NCBI RefSeq assembly: GCF_002278925.1
Contig: NZ_NCJH01000001.1
Location: 372,001 to 436,000 of the forward strand
DNA: 64,000 nucleotides
Source of the DNA: Polaromonas sp. 39-63-25
GTDB taxonomy: Bacteria; Pseudomonadota; Gammaproteobacteria; Burkholderiales; Burkholderiaceae_C
Direction: 5' to 3'
Positions 49,851 to 59,358 of the stretch are shown here, piece by piece (positions within the stretch are counted from its first letter, which is position 1; the number at the start of each line of letters is the position of its first letter). Under the pieces are notes generated by a model. That model was not told the DNA's origin, searched no databases, and saw nothing but the letters and a program-made list of their open reading frames with translations. Both the position numbers and the translations under genes were made by a program.

Positions 49851-51802
49851 ACGCCGCAGTTTCCAGTGCCGTAGCAGGACCACTGCGCATCGCCCTGGTG
49901 GGCAACCCCAACTGCGGCAAGACCGCCCTTTTCAACCTGCTGACCGGCGCGCGCCAGAAAGTCGCCAACTACGCCGGCGTGACGGTCGAACGCAAGGAAG
50001 GCCGCGCGCGCCTGCCCGACGGCCGCGAGCTGGCCGTGATGGACCTGCCGGGCGCCTACAGCCTGAACCCGGCGACCACCGACGAAGTTGTCACGCATGA
50101 CGTGGTGATGGGCCTGCGCGCCGGTGAAAACCGGCCCGACGGCATCATCGCGGTGGTCGATGCCACCAACCTTCGCATGAACCTGCGCCTGGTGCTGCAG
50201 TTGCGCGCGCTGGGCCGGCCCATGGTGCTGGCGCTCAACATGATGGACGTGGCGCGTGCGCGTGGCCTGCAGATCGACATCGCCCGGCTGTCGGCCGACC
50301 TCGGCATGCCGGTGGTGGAAACCATCGCGGTGCACAACCCCTGGTTCGCCGCCTGGCGCGGCAAGACCGGCGAGAGTGGGCGTGAGGCCCTGCTGCAGGC
50401 CGCCCAGAAAGCCTTTACGGCGCAAAATATTGAGGCTTTTAGGCCTCCAACCCAATCCCCTTCTGCGCCAGCAGCTATCAAAACAGGAGCATCCGGCGCA
50501 CCGGACATGGCCGCCCTGCAGGTGCAGGTCCGGGCCATCCTGGCCGCCGCCGTACCCAACGCCGGCCAGGTCAAGCGTTTCAACCACCGCATCGACGCGG
50601 CCGTGATGCACCCGGTGGCTGGCCTGCTGCTGCTGTCCACGGTGCTGTTCCTGATTTTTCAGGCGGTGTTTGCCTGGGCCAATTTGCCGATGGACCTGAT
50701 CAAGGAAGCCGTCGCCGCCGTCGGCTCGTTTGTGCAGGGCCATGTGACGCCCGGCCTGCTGCAAAGCCTGCTGGTCGATGGCATCGTCGCCGGCGTGGGT
50801 GGTGTGCTGGTCTTCCTGCCGCAGATCGTGATTTTGTTTTTCTTCATCCTGCTGCTGGAAGACTCGGGCTACCTGCCGCGCGCCGCGTTTTTGCTCGACA
50901 ACGTCATGGGCAAGGTCGGCCTGTCGGGCCGCGCCTTCATTCCGCTGCTGTCGAGTTTTGCCTGCGCGATTCCCGGCATCATGGCCACGCGCACCATTCC
51001 GCACTGGCGCGACCGACTGGCCACCATCATGATCGCGCCGCTGATGACCTGCTCGGCCCGGCTGCCGTTGTACGCGCTGCTGATAGGCGCCTTCATCCCG
51101 GACCGTGAAGTCGGCTTCTTCAACCTGCAGGGCCTGACCCTGTTTGCGCTGTATGTGCTGGGCATCGTGTCGGCCATGGCGGTGGCCTGGGTGTTCAAGC
51201 GCACCTGGGCCAAAAGCAGCTACCAGCCGCTGATGCTGGAACTGCCGCCCTACCGCGTGCCGAATCTGCGCAACCTGCTGCTGGGCCTGTGGCAGCGGGT
51301 GGAGATTTTCATGCACCGCGTCGGCACCATCATTTTTGCGCTGATGGTGGTGTTGTGGTTTCTGTCCACCTTCCCCGGCCCGCCCGACGGCGCGCTAGGT
51401 CCGGCCATCCAGTACAGCTTCGCCGGCATGATAGGCAAGGCGCTCGAGGTGGTGTTTGCCCCCATCGGTTTCAACTGGCAGATCTCGATTGCGCTGGTGC
51501 CCGGCATGGCCGCACGCGAAGTCGCGGTCGGTGCCCTCGGCACGGTGTATTCGCTGTCGGCGGCCGGTGACGACGCCGCTGCAGCCCTGAGCCCGCTGAT
51601 TGCGCAGAGCTGGTCCACCGCCACTGCCTACTCGCTGCTGGCCTGGTATGTGTTTGCGCCGCAATGCATCTCGACCCTGGCCGTGGTCAAGCGCGAGACC
51701 AACTCCTGGCGCTACCCGCTGCTGATGGCCGCCTACCTCTTTGCGCTGGCCTATGCCGCCTCGTTTGTCACCTACCGCGCCGTGCTGGCGCTGACCGCCT
51801 GA
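49847..51802 (+). CDS. feoB: Ferrous iron transporter B
   Basis: 651-residue inner-membrane Fe(II) transporter. The G domain shows G1 GNPNCGKTALFNLLTG, G3 DLPGAYSLNP and G4 ALNMMDVARA. The two Gate motifs follow in the membrane part (LLLLEDSGYLPRAAFLLDNVMGKVGLSGRAFIPLLSSFACAIPGIMATR and AREVAVGALGTVYS), along with the EDSGY segment. Shorter than the E. coli protein. Between the G domain and membrane part, about residues 193-213 (NIEAFRPPTQSPSAPAAIKTG) are encoded by a family repeat, so the linker was modified by repeat insertion. Fur box upstream. Confidence 0.96.
   Translation: MNAAVSSAVAGPLRIALVGNPNCGKTALFNLLTGARQKVANYAGVTVERKEGRARLPDGRELAVMDLPGAYSLNPATTDEVVTHDVVMGLRAGENRPDGIIAVVDATNLRMNLRLVLQLRALGRPMVLALNMMDVARARGLQIDIARLSADLGMPVVETIAVHNPWFAAWRGKTGESGREALLQAAQKAFTAQNIEAFRPPTQSPSAPAAIKTGASGAPDMAALQVQVRAILAAAVPNAGQVKRFNHRIDAAVMHPVAGLLLLSTVLFLIFQAVFAWANLPMDLIKEAVAAVGSFVQGHVTPGLLQSLLVDGIVAGVGGVLVFLPQIVILFFFILLLEDSGYLPRAAFLLDNVMGKVGLSGRAFIPLLSSFACAIPGIMATRTIPHWRDRLATIMIAPLMTCSARLPLYALLIGAFIPDREVGFFNLQGLTLFALYVLGIVSAMAVAWVFKRTWAKSSYQPLMLELPPYRVPNLRNLLLGLWQRVEIFMHRVGTIIFALMVVLWFLSTFPGPPDGALGPAIQYSFAGMIGKALEVVFAPIGFNWQISIALVPGMAAREVAVGALGTVYSLSAAGDDAAAALSPLIAQSWSTATAYSLLAWYVFAPQCISTLAVVKRETNSWRYPLLMAAYLFALAYAASFVTYRAVLALTA
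50423..50486. repeat. Family repeat inside feoB
   Basis: AAAATATTGAGGCTTTTAGG, CCTCCAACCC, CTTCTGCGCCAGCAGCTATC then AAAAC: the reverse orientation of the family repeat, in frame in the linker before the first membrane helix. Confidence 0.8.
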
Positions 51803-52092
51803 TGCATCACCTGCTGGAAGCCCTGGCGGTCTACACGCTGGTCATGGTGTGTGCCGCCTATTGCCTCTGGATTTTCCTGCCGGCCGGGCTGAAGCAGCGT
51901 GCCGCACGGGCGCTGATGGCCCGCTCTGCCCACCTGCAGGCCTCGCGCATCCTGCAGGCGCTGGCGCAACAACCGGCGGCCGGCTGCGCCTCGGGCTGCA
52001 GCGGCTGCGGCAGTGACGCCCCGGCGTCCGGGCAGGCCGCGCGGGTCCACCCCGTCCGCTGGGCGCGCAAGCCCGGCCCGCCACCCGGCTGA
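51802..52092 (+). CDS. Small FeoB-associated Cys-rich membrane protein (DUF6587-like)
   Basis: 96 residues from ATG 51802, overlapping the feoB stop (TGATG). One N-terminal membrane helix (AVYTLVMVCAAYCLWIFLPAG) leads to a basic stretch and a Cys cluster CASGCSGCGSD at about 64-74. It resembles the small Cys-rich proteins found after feoB in place of FeoC. It may bind iron or an Fe-S cluster to sense or regulate transport; unproven. The Pro/Arg-rich C-terminus is poorly defined. Confidence 0.75.
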   Translation: MHHLLEALAVYTLVMVCAAYCLWIFLPAGLKQRAARALMARSAHLQASRILQALAQQPAAGCASGCSGCGSDAPASGQAARVHPVRWARKPGPPPG

Positions 52093-52174
52093 TTTCCGGC
52101 CGTCTCCGGCCGGCCATGGCTTTTACGCCACAGGGCCCGCGACTTTCAGAAAATAACCGGCTTTCAGCGTACAA

Positions 52175-52197
52175 CTTATTACGAATCATTATCATTT
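52175..52197. promoter_or_regulatory. Fur-box-like site before TonB receptor 3
   Basis: CTTATTACGAATCATTATCA spans a good AATCATTATC half-site, about 140 bp before the receptor 3 start. Confidence 0.55.
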
Positions 52198-52329
52198 AAT
52201 TTACACTTGCAGCTGACCTGACCAGCCAGCCAACTCGTGTCCGCCAGGACGTCTTCGAGCACAGCCAAGCCATTTCCTGAAACCCGGTCCGTTGCCGCTA
52301 CAAGGCCGGACACCCGCTTGGAGGCCATC

Positions 52330-54573
52330 TTGGCAAACCCTCACGCACGCCTGGCGCGCAACAAAAAATCCCGTCGCAGCCTGACCCCTGTTGCCGCGCA
52401 CGTACCCGCCGCCTTCTCCCCGAAATCCGCCTCCGAGAACGCCTTGCTGCCGCTGGGCGCATTGCTGCTGGCCGCTTCGGTCAGCGGCTGGTCACAAACC
52501 ACTCCCGCCGCCGACACGCTCTCCACCATCACCGTGAAAGAACAGGCGCAGGGCAAGACCACGCTGCGCGCGACCCAGACCAACATCGGCAAGGGCACAC
52601 AGGCCCTGCGCGACATCCCGCAGTCCGTCACGGTGATGACCGAGCGCCTGATTGATGACCGCAACCTCGACGATTTCCGTGAGTTGCTGCGTACCACCGC
52701 GGGGGTGACCTTTCAGGCCGGTGAAACCGGTGAGGAAGACGTGCGGCTGCGCGGCTTTTCGCTGGGTCAGGCGGGCGACATCTACACCGACGGCATCCGT
52801 GACGGCGCGCTGTATGAACGCGACACCTTCAACAATGACCGGGTCGAAGTGCTGAAAGGCTCTGCGTCCATGCTGTTCGGAAAGGGCTCCACCGGCGGCA
52901 TCGTCAACCAGGTCAACAAGGAGCCCTTCCTGATGGACCAGCACGAAGCCACCTACACCTTGGGCACAGGCAATGAGCACCGGCTGACCGGCGACTTCAA
53001 CCTCAAGACCGGTGAGGACAGCGCGCTGCGCTTCAATGCCATGGTTCACGAGGCTGACAACCATGGCGCCAAGGTCAGCAAAAAAGGCATTGCCCCGACT
53101 TACCGCTGGGGCATAGGCACGCGCGACGAGTTTTCCGTCGGTCTCTACCATCTGGAAGTCAAGGGTCGCCCCAACTACAACCACCCCTGGTTCACGCAGG
53201 ACGGCATGATTGTTCCAACGTTGCCGGCCAAAAACTACTACGGCCTGGCCAGCGACTACCAGGACACCTCGGCCACCTACGCCACCCTCAGCCACACCCA
53301 TCGGTTTGACCACAACAGCCAGCTCAAGACACGGCTGCGCCACGGCCGTTATGAACGCGACCTCTGGGCCAGCGTGATCCGCTTTGGCGCCGGCACGACC
53401 CTCAGCAACCTGAACCCGAACACCGTCATTTCCCGCACGCCCAAGGGGCGCATCGGCATCAGCGAAACCACGCAGTTGCAGAGCGACTACAACAACAGCT
53501 TCGAGTGGATGGGTAAAAAACACGACGTGATCGCCGGGGTGGACATCTACGACGAGGATGCCAGACGCGCCAATAATTTTGCCGGCGCCGCCAGCAACCT
53601 GACCAGCACCGTCGGCACGCCCAACGATGGCGACTGGCGCGCGGACACCCGCGGAGCGCCACCCTTCAACACCTTCAAGGCGCGCAACCTGGGACTGTAC
53701 GTGCAGGACACCATGTCGCTGACATCGACCTTCAAGCTGGTCGGCGGCTTGCGCCATGACAACTTCAAGGCTTCCTACCGCACCAATGCGGGTGTCAGCC
53801 ATGAGCAATCCGAGGGGCTGTGGAGTCCGCGCGTGGGTGCGCTGTTCCAGCCCGATGACATCTCCTCCTACTATGCTTCGCTGGGAACGTCTTACAACAC
53901 CTCGGCGGACGCCTACCAGTTCACCCCCGGGGACCCGAACAGCAAGGATGCAAAGACCGGACCGGAGAAAAGCCGGAACCTGGAGTTCGGTGGCAAGTTC
54001 GAGCTTTTTGACAAACGTGCTTCCCTGGGCGTCGCCCTGTTCCGCACCGAGAAGTACAACGAGCGCAATACCGACCCGGACACCGCTGCCCAGCAAAACA
54101 TCCTGTCCGGCAAGCGTCATGCCACCGGCCTGGAATTCAACCTGGCCGGCAGCATCACGCCGAAATGGGAGATCTTCTACAACCACACCTGGATTCCGGA
54201 AGCGAAGATTGACCAGAGCAATGTGGCACGGAACGCCGCCGGAACCGGTGCGCAGGTGCAGGGCGACCGCCCCGCGCTGACGCCGCGGCACAGCGCCAGC
54301 CTGTGGACCACCTACCGCATCCTGCCCAAGCTGCGCGTTGGCGGTGGCCTGAACTACCGTGGCAAGCAAAACCCGGAAGGCGCGCGCCATGTGCTGGCCG
54401 ACAGCTTCACGACCGTCGATGCCATGGTCGAGTACACCCTTAACGACAAGGCATCACTCAAGCTCAACGTGACCAACCTGAGCAACAAGCTCTACGCAGA
54501 CTCGCTGTACCGCGGCTTCTACGCGCCGGGCGCCCCGAGGGCTGTCCAGTTGACCCTGAAAACCCTGTTCTAG
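52330..54573 (+). CDS. TonB-dependent siderophore receptor 3
   Basis: 747-residue outer-membrane receptor. The start is TTG 52330 (LANPHARLARNKKSRR), set by the strong TTGGAGG ribosome site 5 nt upstream; GTG 52237 would add 31 residues without support. The long signal region ends LGALLLAASVSGWSQ. Plug motifs RDIPQSVTVMTERLIDDRNLD, LRGFSLGQAGDIYTDGIRDG and VEVLKGSASMLFGKGSTGGIVNQVNKEP; the barrel ends AVQLTLKTLF. Fiu-like. First gene of a unit with the PiuC-type dioxygenase and the hydroxyacid oxidase. Confidence 0.93.
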   Translation: MANPHARLARNKKSRRSLTPVAAHVPAAFSPKSASENALLPLGALLLAASVSGWSQTTPAADTLSTITVKEQAQGKTTLRATQTNIGKGTQALRDIPQSVTVMTERLIDDRNLDDFRELLRTTAGVTFQAGETGEEDVRLRGFSLGQAGDIYTDGIRDGALYERDTFNNDRVEVLKGSASMLFGKGSTGGIVNQVNKEPFLMDQHEATYTLGTGNEHRLTGDFNLKTGEDSALRFNAMVHEADNHGAKVSKKGIAPTYRWGIGTRDEFSVGLYHLEVKGRPNYNHPWFTQDGMIVPTLPAKNYYGLASDYQDTSATYATLSHTHRFDHNSQLKTRLRHGRYERDLWASVIRFGAGTTLSNLNPNTVISRTPKGRIGISETTQLQSDYNNSFEWMGKKHDVIAGVDIYDEDARRANNFAGAASNLTSTVGTPNDGDWRADTRGAPPFNTFKARNLGLYVQDTMSLTSTFKLVGGLRHDNFKASYRTNAGVSHEQSEGLWSPRVGALFQPDDISSYYASLGTSYNTSADAYQFTPGDPNSKDAKTGPEKSRNLEFGGKFELFDKRASLGVALFRTEKYNERNTDPDTAAQQNILSGKRHATGLEFNLAGSITPKWEIFYNHTWIPEAKIDQSNVARNAAGTGAQVQGDRPALTPRHSASLWTTYRILPKLRVGGGLNYRGKQNPEGARHVLADSFTTVDAMVEYTLNDKASLKLNVTNLSNKLYADSLYRGFYAPGAPRAVQLTLKTLF

Positions 54574-54606
54574 GCGCCATCCTGCCACCGCCCCCTCCCG
54601 CACTGA

Positions 54607-55299
54607 GTGACGATCATGCATCTGCATCTGAAAAACATCCTGTCCCAAGATGAACTCCAGACCGCCCGCCGCCTGCTTGGCAGCGACGCGCCCTGGATCG
54701 ACGGGCGCAGCAGCGCGGGGGGGCAGGCGGTGTCGAAAAAACAGAACGAGCAGCTGTCCCAGGACAGCGGGAATGCCCGAGAGCTCCAGACCATGATCCT
54801 GGCCGCGGTGAACCGGGATCCTCTGTTTTTCTCGGCGGCATTGCCGAAAAAAATCTTCAACCCGCTGTTCAACCGTTACAGCGGCGACGCCAATTTCTAC
54901 GGCCCCCATATCGATGGCGCCGTGCTGCACTCCAAAGCGACATCGCAATGGGTGCGCAGCGATATGTCCTGCACCGTTTTCCTGTCCGATCCGGGCGACT
55001 ACGACGGCGGAGAACTGCTGATCCAGCAGGTACAGGGCGAACAACGTGTGAAGCTGGCCGCGGGTGATCTGGTGCTTTATCCCGGCAGCACACTCCACCA
55101 GGTCAGCCCCGTGACCCGTGGCACGCGGCTGGCCAGCTTTTTCTGGATTGAAAGCATGGTGCGCAGCACAGAGCAACGCCAGTTGCTGTTCGACATGGAC
55201 ATGGCGCTGCTGCAGTTGCGGCGCCAGGGCGAGGGGCCGGCCCTGGTGCAGCTCACCGGCAGCTACCACAACCTGCTGCGCATGTGGGCCGACACATGA
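54607..55299 (+). CDS. piuC: PKHD-type Fe(II)/2-oxoglutarate dioxygenase (PiuC/YbiX)
   Basis: 230-residue PKHD-type hydroxylase. The iron triad appears as HxD in [11 protein letters not shown] and the distal His in [21 protein letters not shown], where the Arg is the 2-oxoglutarate ligand. This family accompanies siderophore receptors in many proteobacteria, including P. aeruginosa PiuA-PiuC, though the substrate is unknown. It lies 33 bp after receptor 3 and overlaps the hydroxyacid oxidase start (ATGA). Confidence 0.93.
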   Translation: MTIMHLHLKNILSQDELQTARRLLGSDAPWIDGRSSAGGQAVSKKQNEQLSQDSGNARELQTMILAAVNRDPLFFSAALPKKIFNPLFNRYSGDANFYGPHIDGAVLHSKATSQWVRSDMSCTVFLSDPGDYDGGELLIQQVQGEQRVKLAAGDLVLYPGSTLHQVSPVTRGTRLASFFWIESMVRSTEQRQLLFDMDMALLQLRRQGEGPALVQLTGSYHNLLRMWADT

Positions 55300-56429
55300 A
55301 CCCGGCCCAACCGATGCCCGTGCCCGTTCCCGCCGTCGAGACGCTGCCGGCCGGCCTGGTGTCGCTGGACGACCATGAAGCTTTTGCACGCACGCGGCTG
55401 GACGACCCGGCCTGGGCCTATTTCAGCGGTGGCGCCGCGGACGAAGGGACGCTGCGCGCCAACCGCAGCGCCTGGGACAACCTTCGCCTGCTGCCGCGTG
55501 TGCTGCGCCCGCTGGCCGGCGGGCACACATGTGTCGAGCTGCTGGGGCGCACGCTGGCCCACCCGCTGCTGGTGGCGCCGGTGGCTTACCAGCGCATGGC
55601 GCATGCCGATGGGGAAATCGCCACCGCGCACGCGGCGGCCTCCCAGGGCGCCGGGCTGGTGCTGAGCACCCAGGCCAGCGTCTCTCTGGAAACCGTGGCC
55701 CGGGCTTTCGGCGCCTACCCCGAGCGCGGCCCGCTGTGGTTCCAGCTCTATCTCCAGCACGACCGGGGCTTCACGCGGGAGCTGGTCCAGCGCGCCGAAA
55801 GCGCCGGTTACGAAGCGCTGGTCCTGACGGTGGATGCACCTACCAGCGGCGCGCGCGACCGCGAGCGGCGTGCGGGCTTCCGCTTGCCGGCCGGCATTTC
55901 CGCCGTGAATCTGGTGCAGCTCGCGCCGCCCCCCGCCCACCCCGGCGCCAGCCTGTTCGACAGCCTGCCCGGGCACGCGCCCACCTGGGCGGACGTGCAA
56001 TGGCTGCAGGAAACCACACGGTTGCCGGTGCTGCTCAAGGGTGTGCTGCATCCACAGGACGCACGCCAGGCGGCCGCGCTGCAGGTGGCGGCGCTGATTG
56101 TCTCCAACCACGGCGGGCGCACGCTGGACACCACGCCGGCTACCGCGGCGGTACTGCCGCGCATCGCCCAGGCCGTCGCGGGTGATTTGCCGCTGCTGGT
56201 CGATGGCGGCATACGCCGCGGCACGGACGTGCTCAAGGCCATCGCCCTGGGTGCGCGTGCCGTGCTGGTGGGGCGGCCCTGCGTCTACGGCCTGGCCAAT
56301 GCCGGCGCGCTCGGCGTGGCGCATGTGCTGCGGCTGCTGCGCGACGAGCTCGAGATTGCCATGGCGCTGTGCGGCTACGCCACCCTGGACCAGGCCTCGC
56401 CCGAGCTGTTCTTCGATCCGATGCCCTGA
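55296..56429 (+). CDS. FMN-dependent alpha-hydroxyacid oxidase
   Basis: 377-residue flavoprotein of the glycolate oxidase/lactate oxidase family. Catalytic and FMN residues are visible: Tyr in [13 protein letters not shown], Tyr in WFQLYLQHD, Lys in [12 protein letters not shown], the base His and substrate Arg in [11 protein letters not shown], and the phosphate loop [26 protein letters not shown]. It oxidises an L-2-hydroxyacid to the 2-oxoacid. Its ATG overlaps the piuC stop, so it is coupled with an iron-uptake unit, which is unexpected for ordinary lactate catabolism and suggests a role in handling hydroxyacid chelators or making 2-oxoacids. Confidence 0.9.
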   Translation: MNPAQPMPVPVPAVETLPAGLVSLDDHEAFARTRLDDPAWAYFSGGAADEGTLRANRSAWDNLRLLPRVLRPLAGGHTCVELLGRTLAHPLLVAPVAYQRMAHADGEIATAHAAASQGAGLVLSTQASVSLETVARAFGAYPERGPLWFQLYLQHDRGFTRELVQRAESAGYEALVLTVDAPTSGARDRERRAGFRLPAGISAVNLVQLAPPPAHPGASLFDSLPGHAPTWADVQWLQETTRLPVLLKGVLHPQDARQAAALQVAALIVSNHGGRTLDTTPATAAVLPRIAQAVAGDLPLLVDGGIRRGTDVLKAIALGARAVLVGRPCVYGLANAGALGVAHVLRLLRDELEIAMALCGYATLDQASPELFFDPMP

Positions 56430-56458
56430 TTTTTTCAGGGGCATCAAGGATTTATTGC

Positions 56459-56479
56459 AAATGCGATCGATTCGCATTT
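56459..56479. promoter_or_regulatory. Fur-box-like palindrome before bfd
   Basis: AAATGCGA-TCGAT-TCGCATTT, a perfect 8-5-8 palindrome 40 bp upstream of bfd. Its AATGCGA/TCGCATT arms match a Fur-box variant. Confidence 0.6.
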
Positions 56480-56519
56480 ATACTTCACACATCGATTTAA
56501 CCACCAGCAAGCCAATCCC

Positions 56520-56777
56520 ATGATCGTCTGTGTCTGCCGCCGAATCTCCGACCGCGAAATCGCCCGTCACGCCCGCGCAGGCCTGGGCTTTGACGAGATC
56601 CAGTTCGAGCTCGGCGTCGCCACACAGTGCGGTCAATGTGAAGGGTGTGCCCGGGACGTGGTGGCGCAATGCAGCGCCACCTGCCCCACGGCCCACATCA
56701 AGCGCGCCGACCACCCAACGGAAGGCAGCCCATGGAATCCTCTCTCACCCTCTTTGCAAGCCTCGCCGGCAGCCTGA
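56520..56777 (+). CDS. bfd: Bacterioferritin-associated ferredoxin
   Basis: 85-residue 2Fe-2S protein that reduces iron in bacterioferritin so it can be mobilised. The cluster cysteines are in MIVCVCRRISDREI (Cys4, Cys6) and QCGQCEGCARDVV (the CxxC pair at about 38-41). After about residue 60 the sequence is low in conservation, and the last 15 codons overlap a second small frame (56732-56818). Its Fur box and placement ahead of tonB-exbBD fit iron release and uptake under starvation. Confidence 0.92.
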   Translation: MIVCVCRRISDREIARHARAGLGFDEIQFELGVATQCGQCEGCARDVVAQCSATCPTAHIKRADHPTEGSPWNPLSPSLQASPAA

Positions 56778-56818
56778 TCCTGGTGATCAGCCCACTCTGG
56801 TGGATTTTCCGCCGCTAG
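56732..56818 (+). CDS. 28-residue membrane peptide between bfd and tonB
   Basis: ATG 56732 to TAG 56818 encodes MESSLTLFASLAGSL then ILVISPLWWIFRR: one membrane helix with an RR end. A GGAAGG ribosome site sits 7 nt upstream of the ATG. The frame overlaps the 3' end of bfd by 46 bp and ends 67 bp before tonB. It has the character of real small inner-membrane proteins, but it could be chance. Position suggests a link with TonB or bacterioferritin iron release. Confidence 0.5.
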   Translation: MESSLTLFASLAGSLILVISPLWWIFRR

Positions 56819-56885
56819 CGCGCCCGCTTTCTGCCCGCCTTGTTCCCGCCCACGCGTTCCTCCCTTCGCATCCACTAGACTTCCG

Positions 56886-57599
56886 ATGAACGCTCCCGCC
56901 ATTTCGGGCTCCAACGCCCCTGCACTTCCGACAAGCCCCGTGCGATTGCCGATCAGCCGCAACATCGTTATTGCCGCCAGCGTGGTCATCTTCCACGTGG
57001 CCGCGCTGTGGACGCTGCAGAACGGCCTGCTGCGCCGGGCCGTGGAACAGGTGGTGCCGGCCGAGCTGCTGACGCGCATCATCGAAATCGAGCCGCCCAA
57101 GGTGGCGCCACCGCCGCCCGCGCCGCCCCCCAAACCCGCGCCGAAAACGGCCAAGCTGCCGCCACCGCCCATGCCCGTGGCCGTGCTGGACCCCGTGCCG
57201 GCGCCGAATGCGCCCACCGGCGTGGTCGAACCCCAGCCGCCGGCACCCGCGGTGCTGGCGCCGGTGGCGCCCGCCCCCGCGCCTCCGGCGCCGCCGGCCC
57301 CGGCGCGGCTGGTGGAAATCACCCAGGGGGAAACCGAATACATCCGGCCACCGCGCCCGGTTTACCCGGCGCTGAGCAAGCGCAGCGGCGAATCCGGCGT
57401 GGTCATCATTGCCGTTTACTACAGCACCTCCGGCCACGCCAAACGCGCCGAAGTCTTCAAGTCCAGCGGCTTCGAGCGCCTGGACCGGGCCGCGCGCGAT
57501 GCCGTGATGGCCTCGCAGGTCACCCCTTTCCGACGGGCGGGCGTCAATGAAGACACCCAGTTCCTGCTCAAAGCCCCGATTAATTTTGTTCTGGAGTAA
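56886..57599 (+). CDS. tonB: Energy transducer TonB
   Basis: 237 residues. One N-terminal membrane helix (ISRNIVIAASVVIFHVAALWTL) anchors a long Pro/Ala-rich periplasmic span (about 75-140, PPPPAPPPKPAPK), followed by the C-terminal domain with RPPRPVYPALSKRSGESGVVIIAVYYSTSGHAKRAEVFKSSGFERLDRAARDAV. It carries proton-motive energy to the three receptors encoded here. Four bp before exbB. Confidence 0.95.
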   Translation: MNAPAISGSNAPALPTSPVRLPISRNIVIAASVVIFHVAALWTLQNGLLRRAVEQVVPAELLTRIIEIEPPKVAPPPPAPPPKPAPKTAKLPPPPMPVAVLDPVPAPNAPTGVVEPQPPAPAVLAPVAPAPAPPAPPAPARLVEITQGETEYIRPPRPVYPALSKRSGESGVVIIAVYYSTSGHAKRAEVFKSSGFERLDRAARDAVMASQVTPFRRAGVNEDTQFLLKAPINFVLE

Positions 57600-57602
57600 C
57601 TC

Positions 57603-58316
<714 letters not shown>

Positions 58317-58335
58317 CACAGAAGGAGCACGCAGC

Positions 58336-58749
58336 ATGGCCTTCGGAACCCAGGACGACACCGACGAGGTGATGAACGAGATCAACATGACGCCGCTGGT
58401 CGACGTGATGCTGGTGCTCCTGATCATCTTCATCATCACCGTGCCGGTGATGAAACACGCGGTCAACATCGATTTGCCGCGCGCCACCAACGAGGCGCAA
58501 AACGTCAAGCCCGAGACGGTGCGGCTGACGGTGGACGCCGACGGCGCTTACTACCTCAACGAGGCCAGGGTCGAGGATGCGGCGCTGGCGCCCAGCTTCC
58601 AGGCGGCGGCCGCGAAGGAGCCGCAGCCCGAGCTGCACATCCGCGGCGACAAGGCGGTTCGCTACGAACGGGTGGCCCAGGCCATGGCCGCCGCGCAGCA
58701 GGCCGGGTTGCGCAAGATCGGCTTCATCACCGAACCGGTCCAGCCCTGA
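58336..58749 (+). CDS. exbD: Biopolymer transport protein ExbD
   Basis: 137 residues with the single helix LVDVMLVLLIIFIITVPVM, preceded by MNEINMTPLVD. The conserved channel Asp (the D of VDVML) is intact. The periplasmic part ends GLRKIGFITEPVQP. A terminator follows at 58779. Confidence 0.96.
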   Translation: MAFGTQDDTDEVMNEINMTPLVDVMLVLLIIFIITVPVMKHAVNIDLPRATNEAQNVKPETVRLTVDADGAYYLNEARVEDAALAPSFQAAAAKEPQPELHIRGDKAVRYERVAQAMAAAQQAGLRKIGFITEPVQP

Positions 58750-58778
58750 CGGCCGGCGCCTGCGCCGCCCGCATGGCA

Positions 58779-58809
58779 ACCTGGCACTGTGATGCGCCAG
58801 GTTTTTTTC
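58779..58809 (+). terminator. Intrinsic terminator after exbD
   Basis: AACCTGGC-actgtgatgc-GCCAGGTT then TTTTTT, 30 bp after the exbD stop. Confidence 0.8.
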
Positions 58810-58885
58810 TGCGCTGCCCCTGCCAAACGGGGCCACCAACAGCGCATTTTTCAGGAAAAAATCCGGGCCGGCGCTTGACTTTCAA

Positions 58886-58904
58886 TTGAGAATAGTTATC
58901 ATTA
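58886..58904. promoter_or_regulatory. Fur-box-like site before hemP
   Basis: TTGAGAATAGTTATCATTA, 40 bp upstream of hemP, close to the Fur-box pattern. Confidence 0.6.
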
Positions 58905-58944
58905 CGATGACGACAACCCATCAGGTCCACCAAGGTCAACCATC

Positions 58945-59139
58945 ATGTCCCCTGCACAACCTGCCTCCGCCACCCTGAGCCTGCCGTCTCGCCGCAACGA
59001 CCACGCGGGAGCCACCTCCCCCGCGGCCGTAGACAGCCACGAACTGCTGCGCGGCCAGAAGGCCGTGGACATCGTGCACAACGGCTCGACTTACCGCCTG
59101 CAGGCGACACGCCTGGGCAAGCTGATCCTGACCAAATAG
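58945..59139 (+). CDS. hemP: Hemin uptake protein HemP/HmuP
   Basis: 64 residues. The conserved C-terminal half reads VDSHELLRGQKAVDIVHNGSTYRLQATRLGKLILTK, the HemP signature. In related bacteria HemP is a Fur-controlled activator or accessory of haem-uptake receptor genes. No haem receptor gene follows here, so it stands alone. The N-terminus up to about residue 28 is not conserved. Confidence 0.9.
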   Translation: MSPAQPASATLSLPSRRNDHAGATSPAAVDSHELLRGQKAVDIVHNGSTYRLQATRLGKLILTK

Positions 59140-59261
59140 CCGACAAGTTTCATCGTGGGACGATCCGGGACCGGCAACGGTCTCACAGGTCGTTTTTGCC
59201 AGCCAGCCAGCCGCTTTCGGGCAGTTGCATTAGCCAGGCTTTTTTTCTCCACACGCCATGC

Positions 59262-59289
59262 AAAAAGCCGACCCGAGGGTCGGCTTTTA
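59262..59289. terminator. Bidirectional terminator between hemP and the GlcG-like gene
   Basis: AAAAGCCGACCC-gag-GGTCGGCTTTT, serving both convergent genes. Confidence 0.8.
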
Positions 59290-59294
59290 CCATT

Positions 59295-59352
59295 GAAATC
59301 AGGCTCTGGCCCTTTTCCCGCCAGCGCAGTCAGCTATCAATTAAATAGCAAA
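59295..59352. repeat. Family repeat, intergenic copy
   Basis: CAGGCTCTGGCCC, CCCGCCAGCGCAGTC, then AGCTATCAATTAAATAGCAAA. Copy in the 3' flank of the GlcG-like gene. Confidence 0.7.
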
Positions 59353-59358
59353 CAATCG

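Noticed and set aside
59195-59215. CCAGCCAGCCAGCCG after hemP, resembling the receptor leader
   Set aside because: No complementary arm and no following receptor gene; likely chance.
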